DNA of 26,137 bases from a virus, in the IMG/VR virus record IMGVR_UViG_3300031951_001063, positions 1 to 26,137 of that record; one strand, written 5' to 3'. Of the stretch, positions 18,647 through 24,327 are shown piece after piece. A program made the position numbers and the translations under genes. How positions within the stretch are numbered: the stretch's first letter is position 1; each line of letters begins with the position of its first letter. The notes below the pieces were generated by a model. It was given only the letters and a program-made list of their open reading frames with translations, was not told the DNA's origin and searched no databases.

Positions 18647-18843
18647 TGTTGTTTCAAGTCACCGCAATCGAGTTTGATTTTGATGAGGATGATGACTTTC
18701 CCGAGCATCAATTCTCTAACATTACCGATGAAACGATTGGTATGATTTGGGAAGCAGATGATGAAGATGATCTAGTTGAAGAGATCACATGTGCCACAGG
18801 TTGGTGCATCAAATCCATTGATTATCGTCACGTTCTGAAATGA
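18646..18843 (+). CDS. hypothetical acidic protein
   Basis: 65 residues with an acidic run (EFDFDEDDDFPEHQ; EADDEDDLVEEITCATGW). Alpha/beta; looks like a small ferredoxin-like domain by pattern, uncertain. Coupled at both ends. Confidence 0.78.
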   Translation: MLFQVTAIEFDFDEDDDFPEHQFSNITDETIGMIWEADDEDDLVEEITCATGWCIKSIDYRHVLK

Positions 18844-19028
18844 CAATCAACCGCGAAGAACTCATCGCTGATTATGCTCAGCAGATCCTAGATGGAATGG
18901 ACATGAAAACAATGGAGTGTTTCGTTTATGATACTTTGAGGGACAATCTTTCGTCCTATTCTGATGAAGAATTGATCGCTGAGGTTACAGAATACAATCC
19001 CGAACTGCTGGAGGATGTGACAGTCTAA
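18840..19028 (+). CDS. cyanophage hypothetical protein (ILDGMDMKTMECFVYD)
   Basis: 62 residues, NREELIADYAQQILDGMDMK and SDEELIAEVTEYNPELLED. A conserved helical protein that I recall from many cyanomyoviruses. ATGA coupling upstream; a TGGCACA cassette with a G6/C6 hairpin follows its stop. Confidence 0.85.
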   Translation: MTINREELIADYAQQILDGMDMKTMECFVYDTLRDNLSSYSDEELIAEVTEYNPELLEDVTV

Positions 19029-19032
19029 GAAG

Positions 19033-19075
19033 TGGCACAAGGGGGGTTGCAATGCCCCCCGATCTGGTCCATACT
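19033..19075 (+). promoter_or_regulatory. class A cassette, TGGCACA, G6/C6 hairpin, CATACT
   Basis: TGGCACA 19033-19039; GGGGGG (19041-19046) and CCCCCC (19055-19060); CATACT 19070-19075 (37 apart). The leader runs to ATG 19100. Confidence 0.7.
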
Positions 19076-19099
19076 ACCTTTGTCAACGCGATTCAACCC

Positions 19100-19447
19100 A
19101 TGCGTAAGATCGAACGTGAAATGAACGCCGCCATTCTGAACAATCAGAACTGGCAAAAAGACAACACTTCTGTTCAATTCGATTCTGAAACTAACGAGTC
19201 GAAAGTGTTTCTTTACGGCAACCACATTGCCACCATTGGTGATGATTTCGTGCAGATCTTTGATGGTGGGCATCAGTCCAACACCACCAAATCCCGCCTG
19301 AATGCGATTCTTCAAGAGCATGGAATCAAGGGCGAATGTGTATTCCAACGCAACTGGAATTGGTTCGTTCATAAGTTCGTTGGACAGGCAGGAACTTCAC
19401 CTGTTTACAATGAGTATGAATTCAAAGATGGGTTCATGTTCGCCTGA
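19100..19447 (+). CDS. conserved cyanophage protein (QIFDGGHQSNTTKSRLNAIL)
   Basis: 115 residues from ATG 19100 (MRKIEREMNAAILNNQNWQK), chosen because it follows a CATACT -10 by the usual distance; an ATG at 19052 lies upstream of that box. VFLYGNHIATIGDDFVQIFD, GGHQSNTTKSRLNAIL and FQRNWNWFVH form a compact beta-alpha protein common in phages and cyanophages. The final EYEFKDGFMFA is also typical. Function unknown. Confidence 0.83.
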   Translation: MRKIEREMNAAILNNQNWQKDNTSVQFDSETNESKVFLYGNHIATIGDDFVQIFDGGHQSNTTKSRLNAILQEHGIKGECVFQRNWNWFVHKFVGQAGTSPVYNEYEFKDGFMFA

Positions 19448-19452
19448 CGAAC

Positions 19453-19495
19453 TGGCACATCGGGTGCCCCACACGGCACCCTCACCCCCTATACT
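19453..19495 (+). promoter_or_regulatory. class A cassette, TGGCACA, hairpin, TATACT
   Basis: TGGCACA 19453-19459; GGGTGCC (19462-19468) pairs with GGCACCC (19475-19481); TATACT 19490-19495 (37 apart), then TTCAGTTCA, the first copy of the conserved transcript start seen in the GC-rich island. Confidence 0.75.
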
Positions 19496-19516
19496 AACTT
19501 CAGTTCAATCAAACCA

Positions 19517-20083
19517 ATGGAAACCTTCCTCGAGACTTCCTTCCAGAACGTTCGTTCTTCCAAGCGTACTGATGAGTTTCATAAAGTTCTTCTAGATGAA
19601 GTTCTGAATGCTAATCCTGCGTGGGCAGAGTATGATTGGCAGTATGAATACCAACTGCCCGTTGACGGTTTTGGAGGTACTTTTGACATTGACATTGCTG
19701 GGTTTCGTGATGGTCAACTTAAAGTTGCGATTCTTGGCAAAGCACTCAACAGCAACATCAACAAAAACATCAAAAACTACGCTAACACTAGTGTAGGTGA
19801 GGCAGCACGATTGATGTATGCTCCTGACATTCTGCTCGAGAAAGTGTTGTTCGTGAGTGTTCTTCCCCGTGTGGCACCACGTTTCAACAAAGCAGGCGAA
19901 GTTCAGGGTTACGATGATGTCGTAAGTGCCAAAGAGCGTACCAAGATTAACACCGTGCTGCACTTTCAATACGGTGGTAAAGTGGAAGCAATCGACCTGT
20001 TCTTTGACATTGAAGGTGTCAAGACTCTGCAAGAGTTTCACACCGTTAGCATCACAAACCTGGATACTCTGACTCTGGTGTGA
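19517..20083 (+). CDS. hypothetical protein, possible PD-(D/E)xK-like fold
   Basis: 188 residues. FDIDIAGFRDGQLKVAILGK places Asp residues and a Lys in a strand-turn-strand that recalls the D...(E/D)xK core of nuclease-fold proteins, but the E/D-x-K triad is not intact (ILGK). LLEKVLFVSVLPRVAPRFNK and KINTVLHFQYGGKVEAIDLF are further strands. Single-gene unit with its own cassette promoter. I treat the nuclease idea as weak. Confidence 0.8.
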   Translation: METFLETSFQNVRSSKRTDEFHKVLLDEVLNANPAWAEYDWQYEYQLPVDGFGGTFDIDIAGFRDGQLKVAILGKALNSNINKNIKNYANTSVGEAARLMYAPDILLEKVLFVSVLPRVAPRFNKAGEVQGYDDVVSAKERTKINTVLHFQYGGKVEAIDLFFDIEGVKTLQEFHTVSITNLDTLTLV

Positions 20084-20095
20084 CAGTAGGATAGG

Positions 20096-20138
20096 TGGCA
20101 CAAGACCTCTTGTGCTGCCTCCCTGTTCGTGCCATACT
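20096..20138 (+). promoter_or_regulatory. class A cassette, TGGCACA in hairpin, CATACT
   Basis: TGGCACA 20096-20102 is itself part of a stem: GCACAAG (20098-20104) pairs with CTTGTGC (20109-20115) around ACCT. CATACT at 20133-20138 (37 apart). Leader to ATG 20165. Confidence 0.7.
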
Positions 20139-20164
20139 ACGTTCATCAGCAATCAACCCGACCG

Positions 20165-20413
20165 ATGAAACTCTACATCCTGAAAGAAGTCCTCTACGAC
20201 TACACTGACGGAATGGCAGTTATCGCTGCTGAATCTATGCCTCAGTGTGAACAGATCTTTATGGAAGAGTTTGGGTATTTTACTGACTGCAATGGTGAAC
20301 GTGTGAAAGATGAAAAGGTGCAAAAAGAGTTCAACAATGCTAAGGTTACTATCATCGAAAGCGTAGGACTTGACGAGGCAGGTATTGTAGAGTATGTGTA
20401 CGGTGGGGGGTGA
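20165..20413 (+). CDS. hypothetical protein
   Basis: 82 residues, MKLYILKEVLYDYTDGMAVI then AAESMPQCEQIFMEEFGYFT. Beta-alpha-beta start, charged middle, Gly-rich end (VEYVYGGG). Start taken at the ATG after the leader ending CCGACCG. Single-gene unit. Function unknown, cyanophage-like. Confidence 0.8.
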   Translation: MKLYILKEVLYDYTDGMAVIAAESMPQCEQIFMEEFGYFTDCNGERVKDEKVQKEFNNAKVTIIESVGLDEAGIVEYVYGGG

Positions 20414-20425
20414 CACCCCGACAAG

Positions 20426-20468
20426 TGGCACACACCCCCTTGTGCTGCCCCTTGATTCGTGCCATACT
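20426..20468 (+). promoter_or_regulatory. class A cassette, TGGCACA, CATACT
   Basis: TGGCACA 20426-20432; GCACA can pair with TGTGC (20441-20445); CATACT 20463-20468 (37 apart). The part CTTGTGCTGCC...TTCGTGCCATACT closely repeats the copy at 20109-20138. Drives 20490. Confidence 0.7.
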
Positions 20469-20489
20469 GATTCCATCAACACAAGACCG

Positions 20490-21398
20490 ATGCAAAACAA
20501 GCACCAAGAGCACCCCGAAGATACCATCCTGACAGGTGATCTGTCCGTGCTGGATTGGTTCACTGCTGCTGGACATCTGAGCGTTAAGATGGACGGTTCT
20601 CCTGCAATCGTGTGGGGAATTGATCCTGCAACTGGTACATTCTTCGTTGGTACAAAAGCAGTATTCAACAAAAAGAAGATTCGTATTGCACACTCTCACG
20701 ATGAGATTGACCAGCATTATGAAGGCGACGTTGCAGTCATTCTTCATTCGTGCTTTGATCATCTGCCCCGTGTGAATGACATCATTCAGGGTGATTTTAT
20801 CGGGTTTGGTGGTGACACTGAGTACAATCCTAACCTGATTACGTATCAGTTCCCTGAGGTAGTTTCCCAAGAAATTATCATCGCACCTCACACCCGTTAT
20901 GAGGCAAACGATGACCTTCGTGATAGTTGGGCAATCCCTCTCACTGTGAACCTGGAATCTACCGATTCTGTTCTATTCGTGAAACCCGATGCCTGGATTG
21001 CACACGGACAGACTTCGTTCGCTGATGTCAAGGAAGTGTGTAAGTTTGCCCGCCAAATGGCAACCACCTGCCAGTTCGTGACTGATAAGGAAGCGGCAAA
21101 GATCAAGCAACAGATTAACGCTTGCATCCGTGCTGGTGAAGAGATCAACCCCGAAGATTTTGATTGTGACACTAATCTGATGCGCTTGTGGGCATTGGTA
21201 AAGTCAATCAAAGACGATTGTTTGTTCCTCTGCCGTAACAACGGACCCGCTGCTTATCTGGGTTCTCCCTATAAAGGTTATGAGAGAATTGATGCCGAAG
21301 GTTATGTGTTGACCAATGAGTTTGGTATGTTCAAACTTATCAACCGTGAGGTATTCTCTCACGCTAACTTTAACTTCGGTCGGTTTCAGGTAGCATAA
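20490..21398 (+). CDS. nucleotidyltransferase / RNA-DNA ligase-like protein
   Basis: 302 residues, the longest in the window. LSVKMDGSPAIVWGIDPATG carries the KxDG motif of the ligase/capping-enzyme superfamily (K33 would be adenylated). FFVGTKAVFNKKK follows as an additional conserved stretch, DIIQGDFIGFGGD could supply the motif III/IIIa acid, and AEGYVLTNEFGMFKLINREV has EGxV and FKL as motifs IV and V. It resembles a cyanomyovirus family sometimes described as RNA ligase-like (from memory). The partner substrate is unknown; nick or RNA-end repair would fit. Start from the cassette leader; strong terminator right after. Confidence 0.83.
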   Translation: MQNKHQEHPEDTILTGDLSVLDWFTAAGHLSVKMDGSPAIVWGIDPATGTFFVGTKAVFNKKKIRIAHSHDEIDQHYEGDVAVILHSCFDHLPRVNDIIQGDFIGFGGDTEYNPNLITYQFPEVVSQEIIIAPHTRYEANDDLRDSWAIPLTVNLESTDSVLFVKPDAWIAHGQTSFADVKEVCKFARQMATTCQFVTDKEAAKIKQQINACIRAGEEINPEDFDCDTNLMRLWALVKSIKDDCLFLCRNNGPAAYLGSPYKGYERIDAEGYVLTNEFGMFKLINREVFSHANFNFGRFQVA

Positions 21399-21402
21399 GA
21401 TA

Positions 21403-21427
21403 GGGGGCACAATCGCCCCCTTTTTTT
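21403..21427 (+). terminator. strong Rho-independent terminator
   Basis: GGGGGC (21403-21408) pairs with GCCCCC (21415-21420) around ACAATC, followed by seven T. It ends the ligase-like unit and is the best terminator in the window. Confidence 0.92.
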
Positions 21428-21432
21428 ATACT
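21427..21432 (+). promoter_or_regulatory. possible -10 TATACT for structured element copy 2
   Basis: TATACT overlaps the end of the U-tract and lies 20 bases before the duplicated element. TAGCATA at 21391-21397, 36 bases upstream, is a degenerate TGGCACA at the usual distance. Weak. Confidence 0.35.
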
Positions 21433-21446
21433 TTTATTTTTTATTA

Positions 21447-21576
21447 TTTTATGGCAGGGGGCGTGGCGACCGTTTTCGTCATCAGGGCTACCCCGCCCCT
21501 CCTTCGCTTGTGACCTTAGTATAGGGCACCAGGCACCCCATACAACCCACCTTGTGCCACCTTCTGAACTGGCACT
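21447..21576 (+). ncRNA. structured duplicated element, copy 2
   Basis: TTTTATGG then AGGGGGCGTGGCGA...CGTCATCAGGGCTACC and CCGCCCCTCC. The same TGGCG/CGTCA inner hairpin as copy 1; the outer stem GGGGCG/CGCCCC replaces GGAGGAG/CTCTCC, including a C-G to A-U exchange. The second half (GGCACCAGGCACCCC, TTGTGCCA, then TGGCACT) parallels copy 1. 123 bases from start to TGGCAC versus 124 in copy 1. Confidence 0.5.
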
Positions 21577-21612
21577 CTGCCCCTGACTCTACCCCCACTC
21601 TGCCCCTATACT
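21570..21612 (+). promoter_or_regulatory. class A cassette, TGGCACT and TATACT
   Basis: TGGCACT 21570-21576, TATACT 21607-21612 (37 apart), then GATCTCAGTTCA. Drives the first gene of the GC-rich island at 21635. Confidence 0.65.
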
Positions 21613-21634
21613 GATCTCAGTTCAAACGACAGCG

Positions 21635-21796
21635 ATGCGCTTTGAAGTCCGTTACCAGACCCCCTACAATGCCTGCGAGTGGCGCTCACAGTGGTTCCCC
21701 ACCCTGGCAGAGGCAGAGCGTATGGTAGAGTTCTACCGCTCCTGTGGGTCACCCTCCCACGTCGCACCGTCCTCCCTGGCACAACTGGAACGATGA
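21635..21796 (+). CDS. hypothetical protein, first gene of GC-rich island
   Basis: 53 residues, MRFEVRYQTPYNACEWRSQW then FPTLAEAERMVEFYRSCG. The strand-loop-helix plan with a WFPTLAEAERMV helix is common in small phage proteins. Codons end mostly in C or G, unlike genes before 17 kb. The leader is AGTTCAAACGACAGCG with no ribosome binding site. Overlaps the next gene by ATGA. Confidence 0.75.
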   Translation: MRFEVRYQTPYNACEWRSQWFPTLAEAERMVEFYRSCGSPSHVAPSSLAQLER

Positions 21797-21879
21797 TCAC
21801 CGTAGCGTTCTTCCTGATCGGTTATACTATGGGAGCAGGGCACGTCCTGATCCTGCAACGTATCCTCCGCCGCCGATGA
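21793..21879 (+). CDS. 28-residue membrane peptide
   Basis: MITVAFFLIGYTMGAGHVLI then LQRILRRR: one membrane helix with a strongly basic cytoplasmic tail. ATGA overlaps at both ends. A longer frame through it, from 21679, has no support. Confidence 0.65.
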   Translation: MITVAFFLIGYTMGAGHVLILQRILRRR

Positions 21880-22043
21880 TCAACGCTCTGACCCGCTCAC
21901 GATCCCCTGAGTTTCACCGCGCTACGATGCTCCGCCTGACGATCGCTGCTCTGCTGCTCTGGGGGTTCTGGGGTCCACTCTACCCCGTGCGTAGTGTGAC
22001 AGCGGACCTACTGGACACTACCGCCGACTTCCTGCGCCGCTGA
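21876..22043 (+). CDS. small membrane protein
   Basis: 55 residues. A basic start (INALTRSRSPEFHRATMLRL) precedes one hydrophobic span (TIAALLLWGFWGPLYPV), then RSVTADLLDTTADFLRR. Its last codons include TGGACAC, a degenerate box for the next promoter. An internal start at M18 (MLRLTIAALL) is equally possible. Coupled by ATGA to the gene before. Confidence 0.7.
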   Translation: MINALTRSRSPEFHRATMLRLTIAALLLWGFWGPLYPVRSVTADLLDTTADFLRR

Positions 22044-22054
22044 CCCCTTATACT
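22012..22054 (+). promoter_or_regulatory. class A-like promoter, TGGACAC inside coding sequence, TATACT
   Basis: TGGACAC 22012-22018 and TATACT 22049-22054 (37 apart), then GATCTCAGTTCA. The leader AGTTCACAAGCGAACCCG is identical to that before 23608. Drives 22079. Confidence 0.6.
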
Positions 22055-22078
22055 GATCTCAGTTCACAAGCGAACCCG

Positions 22079-22267
22079 ATGACCCGCACCAACGTTCTTC
22101 CCATGGACCTCTGCACCGTCACCCTGACTGAGGCACAGTGGAGCACCATCCGCACCGCCGTTCTCTGCCTGGCAGTCGACTGCCGTGTCGCTGGTAAGGG
22201 CACCGACGCAGACTACTACCTGAATGCATACAACCTCCTGCGGGATGCGATGGGGATGGACGCCTGA
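22079..22267 (+). CDS. hypothetical helical protein
   Basis: 62 residues. VTLTEAQWSTIRTAVLCLAV and ADYYLNAYNLLRDAM. Helical protein with a hydrophobic Cys-containing core. It has its own promoter and a G6/C6 hairpin after its stop. GC-rich codon use. Function unknown. Confidence 0.8.
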   Translation: MTRTNVLPMDLCTVTLTEAQWSTIRTAVLCLAVDCRVAGKGTDADYYLNAYNLLRDAMGMDA

Positions 22268-22272
22268 GGCAC

Positions 22273-22316
22273 TGGCACACGGGGGGTGGAACCCCCCTAC
22301 CCTCACCCCTTATACT
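22273..22316 (+). promoter_or_regulatory. class A cassette, TGGCACA, G6/C6 hairpin, TATACT
   Basis: TGGCACA 22273-22279; GGGGGG (22281-22286) pairs with CCCCCC (22292-22297), loop TGGAA; TATACT 22311-22316 (38 apart); GATCTCAGTTCA follows. The T of TGGCACA is 50 bases from AGTTCA, as in the copy at 22604. Confidence 0.8.
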
Positions 22317-22340
22317 GATCTCAGTTCAAACGAACCACCA

Positions 22341-22601
22341 ATGGCAACCGCAACCTACCAGACCAACCTCACCGATCGCACCTACAACGGTTGGACTAAC
22401 TACGAAACCTGGAATGTTGTGCTCTGGATTGAGAATGATGAGAGCATCTACAACTTCATTCAAGAGAATGAGATCTGCTGCTATGAGGAACTGCTGGACG
22501 CATTCTATGAGTTTGGCACAACAGAAACCCCTGATGGTGTAAAGTGGAACGACCCTAAGATCAACCGCGCTGAGATCAACGGCGACGTGTTCGACTTCTA
22601 A
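22341..22601 (+). CDS. conserved phage protein (NGWTNYETWNV)
   Basis: 86 residues from ATG 22341. RTYNGWTNYETWNVVLWIEN and DESIYNFIQE form a signature found in many phages and some bacteria, known to me only as a conserved domain of unknown function. The end DPKINRAEINGDVFDF is acidic. The upstream ATG at 22224 lies inside the previous gene. Own promoter; cassette follows. A useful anchor that the island is coding and phage-like. Confidence 0.88.
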   Translation: MATATYQTNLTDRTYNGWTNYETWNVVLWIENDESIYNFIQENEICCYEELLDAFYEFGTTETPDGVKWNDPKINRAEINGDVFDF

Positions 22602-22603
22602 AC

Positions 22604-22647
22604 TGGCACACGGGGGGCACCAACCCCCCATCCTGACCCTCTATACT
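22604..22647 (+). promoter_or_regulatory. class A cassette, TGGCACA, G6/C6 hairpin, TATACT
   Basis: TGGCACA 22604-22610; GGGGGG (22612-22617) pairs with CCCCCC (22624-22629), loop CACCAA; TATACT 22642-22647 (38 apart); then GACCTCAGTTCA. One of the clearest copies. Confidence 0.8.
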
Positions 22648-22669
22648 GACCTCAGTTCACAGACCGACC

Positions 22670-22840
22670 ATGACTTCTACCCTTGCCCTCTCCCTGCTCC
22701 GTCGCGGTGCCAATGGCGCTCAGATCCTGGAGATCCTGGACTCTATCACCAACGACGTAGAGCAGGCAGGGATCGACGACTGCGCCGCCCATTATGCTGC
22801 CATCAGTGCCCAACCTACTCTGAGCGAAGTCCAGTTCTGA
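22670..22840 (+). CDS. small phage protein (LRRGANGAQILEILDSI)
   Basis: 56 residues, MTSTLALSLLRRGANGAQIL then EILDSITNDVEQAGIDDC. Matches a short helical protein I know from several phages with 'LLR.G..G.QIL.ILD'. Start 23 bases after the -10, no ribosome binding site. GC-rich codons. Function unknown. Confidence 0.8.
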   Translation: MTSTLALSLLRRGANGAQILEILDSITNDVEQAGIDDCAAHYAAISAQPTLSEVQF

Positions 22841-22843
22841 TAG

Positions 22844-22887
22844 CGGCACAACGGAGGGGGATGACCCTTCCCTTTTGCCCCTATACT
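22844..22887 (+). promoter_or_regulatory. class A cassette, CGGCACA, hairpin, TATACT
   Basis: CGGCACA 22844-22850; GGAGGGG and CCCTTCC form a stem between about 22853 and 22872, followed by CTTTT; TATACT 22882-22887 (38 apart); then GATCTCAGTTCA. Drives 22910. Confidence 0.7.
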
Positions 22888-22909
22888 GATCTCAGTTCAA
22901 ACGACACCA

Positions 22910-23092
22910 ATGACCCGCACCCTGCAAGACGACCTCTACGATCTGGCAAACGCAATCGCCGCTGAGATGTATGGTTGCGACCTGGACCGCCTGGACCCTG
23001 AGGAACTGGAATGGTATGGTTCCCAACTGACCGAAGACAACCTGGAAGAACTGGCAAACGACCTTGCCGCTGCCGCCTGGCAGTCCTACTGA
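22910..23092 (+). CDS. acidic helical protein
   Basis: 60 residues, TRTLQDDLYDLANAIAAEMY then CDLDRLDPEELEWYGSQLTE. Acidic and Leu/Ala-rich, fully helical. Only a TGCTACAAT extended -10 and a 32-base gap separate it from the next gene. Function unknown. Confidence 0.78.
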   Translation: MTRTLQDDLYDLANAIAAEMYGCDLDRLDPEELEWYGSQLTEDNLEELANDLAAAAWQSY

Positions 23093-23094
23093 TC

Positions 23095-23103
23095 TGCTAC
23101 AAT
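23095..23103 (+). promoter_or_regulatory. extended -10 TGCTACAAT (class B)
   Basis: TGC plus TACAAT (23098-23103), then ACTCTCAGTTCA. The same TGCTACAATACTCTCAGTTCA appears at 23851 and 24079. No TGGCACA at the class A distance. Drives 23125. Confidence 0.65.
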
Positions 23104-23124
23104 ACTCTCAGTTCAGACGATCCC

Positions 23125-23295
23125 ATGTTCATCACCAACGCCACCGCTGATAAGGACCCCGCCTGCCAGGCAGCGATGGCAGCATACGCTCAGCGCCTGC
23201 AACGGGAGGAGGAGCGCCGCCAGCAGATCCTGGCAGGCACCTACATCCCCTGCCCTGTCCAATCCGACAACTGGTACATCAGCGACCGCGACTGA
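23125..23295 (+). CDS. small hypothetical protein
   Basis: 56 residues, MFITNATADKDPACQAAMAA then YAQRLQREEERRQQILAGTY. A basic/acidic helix and a short tail (CPVQSDNWYISDRD). Start follows the class B leader; frame extension upstream to 23011 crosses the previous gene and is rejected. Confidence 0.75.
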   Translation: MFITNATADKDPACQAAMAAYAQRLQREEERRQQILAGTYIPCPVQSDNWYISDRD

Positions 23296-23312
23296 TCCCA
23301 CCGACCGACTAG

Positions 23313-23327
23313 GATACTTTCAGTTCA
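23313..23327 (+). promoter_or_regulatory. promoter, GATACT with TTTCAGTTCA
   Basis: GATACT (23313-23318) followed by TTCAGTTCA, three bases closer than usual. TGGTACA at 23272, inside the previous gene, is 50 bases from AGTTCA, as in class A copies. Drives 23340. Confidence 0.5.
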
Positions 23328-23339
23328 AACGACAGACCA

Positions 23340-23525
23340 ATGACCAAGACCGACAACCTCCGCTCCCTGATCGCTCACACCCTGACTGAGATCGACCGCG
23401 AGTTCCACGGTTGGACCTTTACCGCTGATGACTTCGCTGGTGAGTCGATCCACGACCTGCGGGAATTCTGCTACCGCCACCACTCCCCCATCGTTCGGGC
23501 ACTACCCACGACGGTGATGATCTGA
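23340..23525 (+). CDS. hypothetical protein
   Basis: 61 residues. TDNLRSLIAHTLTEIDREFH then GWTFTADDFAGESIHDLREF. Helical with a His-rich patch (CYRHHSP). Start fits the leader AGTTCAAACGACAGACCA. GC-rich codon use. Function unknown. Confidence 0.77.
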   Translation: MTKTDNLRSLIAHTLTEIDREFHGWTFTADDFAGESIHDLREFCYRHHSPIVRALPTTVMI

Positions 23526-23553
23526 GGACGGTTGGGGAACTGGTCAGAACCCC

Positions 23554-23583
23554 TTGACCAGGACCCCTTCTACCCCATACAAT
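23554..23583 (+). promoter_or_regulatory. class B promoter, TTGACC -18- TACAAT
   Basis: TTGACC (23554-23559), 18-base spacer, TACAAT (23578-23583), ACTCTCAGTTCA. Preceded by GGTCAGAACCCCTTGACC, an inverted repeat (GGTCA/TGACC). The leader AGTTCACAAGCGAACCCG is identical to that before 22079. Confidence 0.65.
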
Positions 23584-23607
23584 ACTCTCAGTTCACAAGC
23601 GAACCCG

Positions 23608-23844
23608 ATGACTAACCTCTCCACCCTTGCTGCTGCTCCTAGCATGGACCTGCTGCTCGCTGAGATTCAAGGGCAAGTTAAGGTCACCCGCCTGCCCCGT
23701 CGCGGTCCCCGTAAGGGCGAAGCGATTGCCGACCGCGTTGGCGGTGCTAGCACCCGTTGGCGCAACTCTACTGGTGGCAACGGTCGCCTTAAGGCAGGGC
23801 AACTCCGCGCGGATGAGATCGCCCTCAAGTCCGCACTCCGCTGA
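23608..23844 (+). CDS. basic hypothetical protein
   Basis: 78 residues. The first 28 are hydrophobic/helical (LSTLAAAPSMDLLLAEIQGQ); then a strongly basic segment (VKVTRLPRRGPRKGEAIADR; STRWRNSTGGNGRLKAGQLR). The basic half suggests nucleic-acid binding, unusual here since most proteins are acidic. Start set by the promoter; an ATG at 23554 is upstream of the -10. Confidence 0.77.
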   Translation: MTNLSTLAAAPSMDLLLAEIQGQVKVTRLPRRGPRKGEAIADRVGGASTRWRNSTGGNGRLKAGQLRADEIALKSALR

Positions 23845-23850
23845 CAGACC

Positions 23851-23859
23851 TGCTACAAT
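23851..23859 (+). promoter_or_regulatory. class B extended -10 TGCTACAAT
   Basis: TGC plus TACAAT (23854-23859) and ACTCTCAGTTCA, directly after the stop at 23844. Drives 23887. Confidence 0.6.
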
Positions 23860-23886
23860 ACTCTCAGTTCACACGACACCTGACCG

Positions 23887-24063
23887 ATGACCTTCCCTCA
23901 GATCCTCTGGAATGCCACCAACCCTGAGAATGGCACCATCCGCTGGAGCACCGCTTGCCAGGCAGCAAAGGAGCATGGACTGTGGGACGACTTCCGCACC
24001 GACTACGGGACCGTCCCCTTCCGCGTCGACACTGGCGAATTCCTGGTGTGGTTGGGGTATTGA
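23887..24063 (+). CDS. hypothetical protein
   Basis: 58 residues, MTFPQILWNATNPENGTIRW then STACQAAKEHGLWDDFRTDY and a beta end (VPFRVDTGEFLVWLGY). A small alpha/beta domain. No ribosome binding site. The next promoter's TTGACC begins within its stop region. Confidence 0.75.
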   Translation: MTFPQILWNATNPENGTIRWSTACQAAKEHGLWDDFRTDYGTVPFRVDTGEFLVWLGY

Positions 24064-24087
24064 CCCCTGCCCCTGACCTGCTACAAT
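24060..24087 (+). promoter_or_regulatory. class B promoter, TTGACC and TGCTACAAT
   Basis: TTGACC (24060-24065) overlaps the previous stop; TACAAT 24082-24087 after a 16-base spacer, with TGC before it, then ACTCTCAGTTCA. Drives 24113. Confidence 0.65.
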
Positions 24088-24112
24088 ACTCTCAGTTCAC
24101 AACCCCAGACCA

Positions 24113-24313
24113 ATGACCGAAGCATACGCGATCTTCACCACTGGCACCGACTACTACGATCGCCCCGAACTGTTCGGACTCTACGCTTCCGTTGATAAGG
24201 CAGAGGCAGAGGCAGCAGTCCTACGCGAGCGCCTGGAGGATCCCGACTGTGCCGAATTCGAAGGGCAGCGCCTCTATGATCAGGTGACCGTGACCTACGT
24301 TCCCATCCGCTGA
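24113..24313 (+). CDS. hypothetical protein
   Basis: 66 residues, TEAYAIFTTGTDYYDRPELF then GLYASVDKAEAEAAVLRERL and a final strand VTVTYVPIR. A beta-alpha-beta small domain with the 'SVDKAEAEA' helix typical of phage/bacterial hypotheticals. Function unknown. Confidence 0.78.
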   Translation: MTEAYAIFTTGTDYYDRPELFGLYASVDKAEAEAAVLRERLEDPDCAEFEGQRLYDQVTVTYVPIR

Positions 24314-24327
24314 GATCCTATGGGGGG

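Noticed and set aside
19033-19053. TGGCAC boxes as sigma-54 (-24/-12) promoters
   Set aside because: TGGCAC matches the -24 element, and TTGCA even follows at 19047, but the required 5-base spacing to TTGC is not met in any copy, and cyanobacteria are not known to carry sigma-54.
19517-20083. Firm PD-(D/E)xK nuclease call
   Set aside because: The FDIDIAGF...VAILGK stretch is suggestive, but the E/D-x-K part is missing, so I leave it as hypothetical.
20352-20891. Long minus-strand frames opposite the ligase-like gene and elsewhere
   Set aside because: All long minus-strand frames lie opposite clear + strand genes, lack recognisable motifs and have unlikely composition (Cys/His/Ser-rich).
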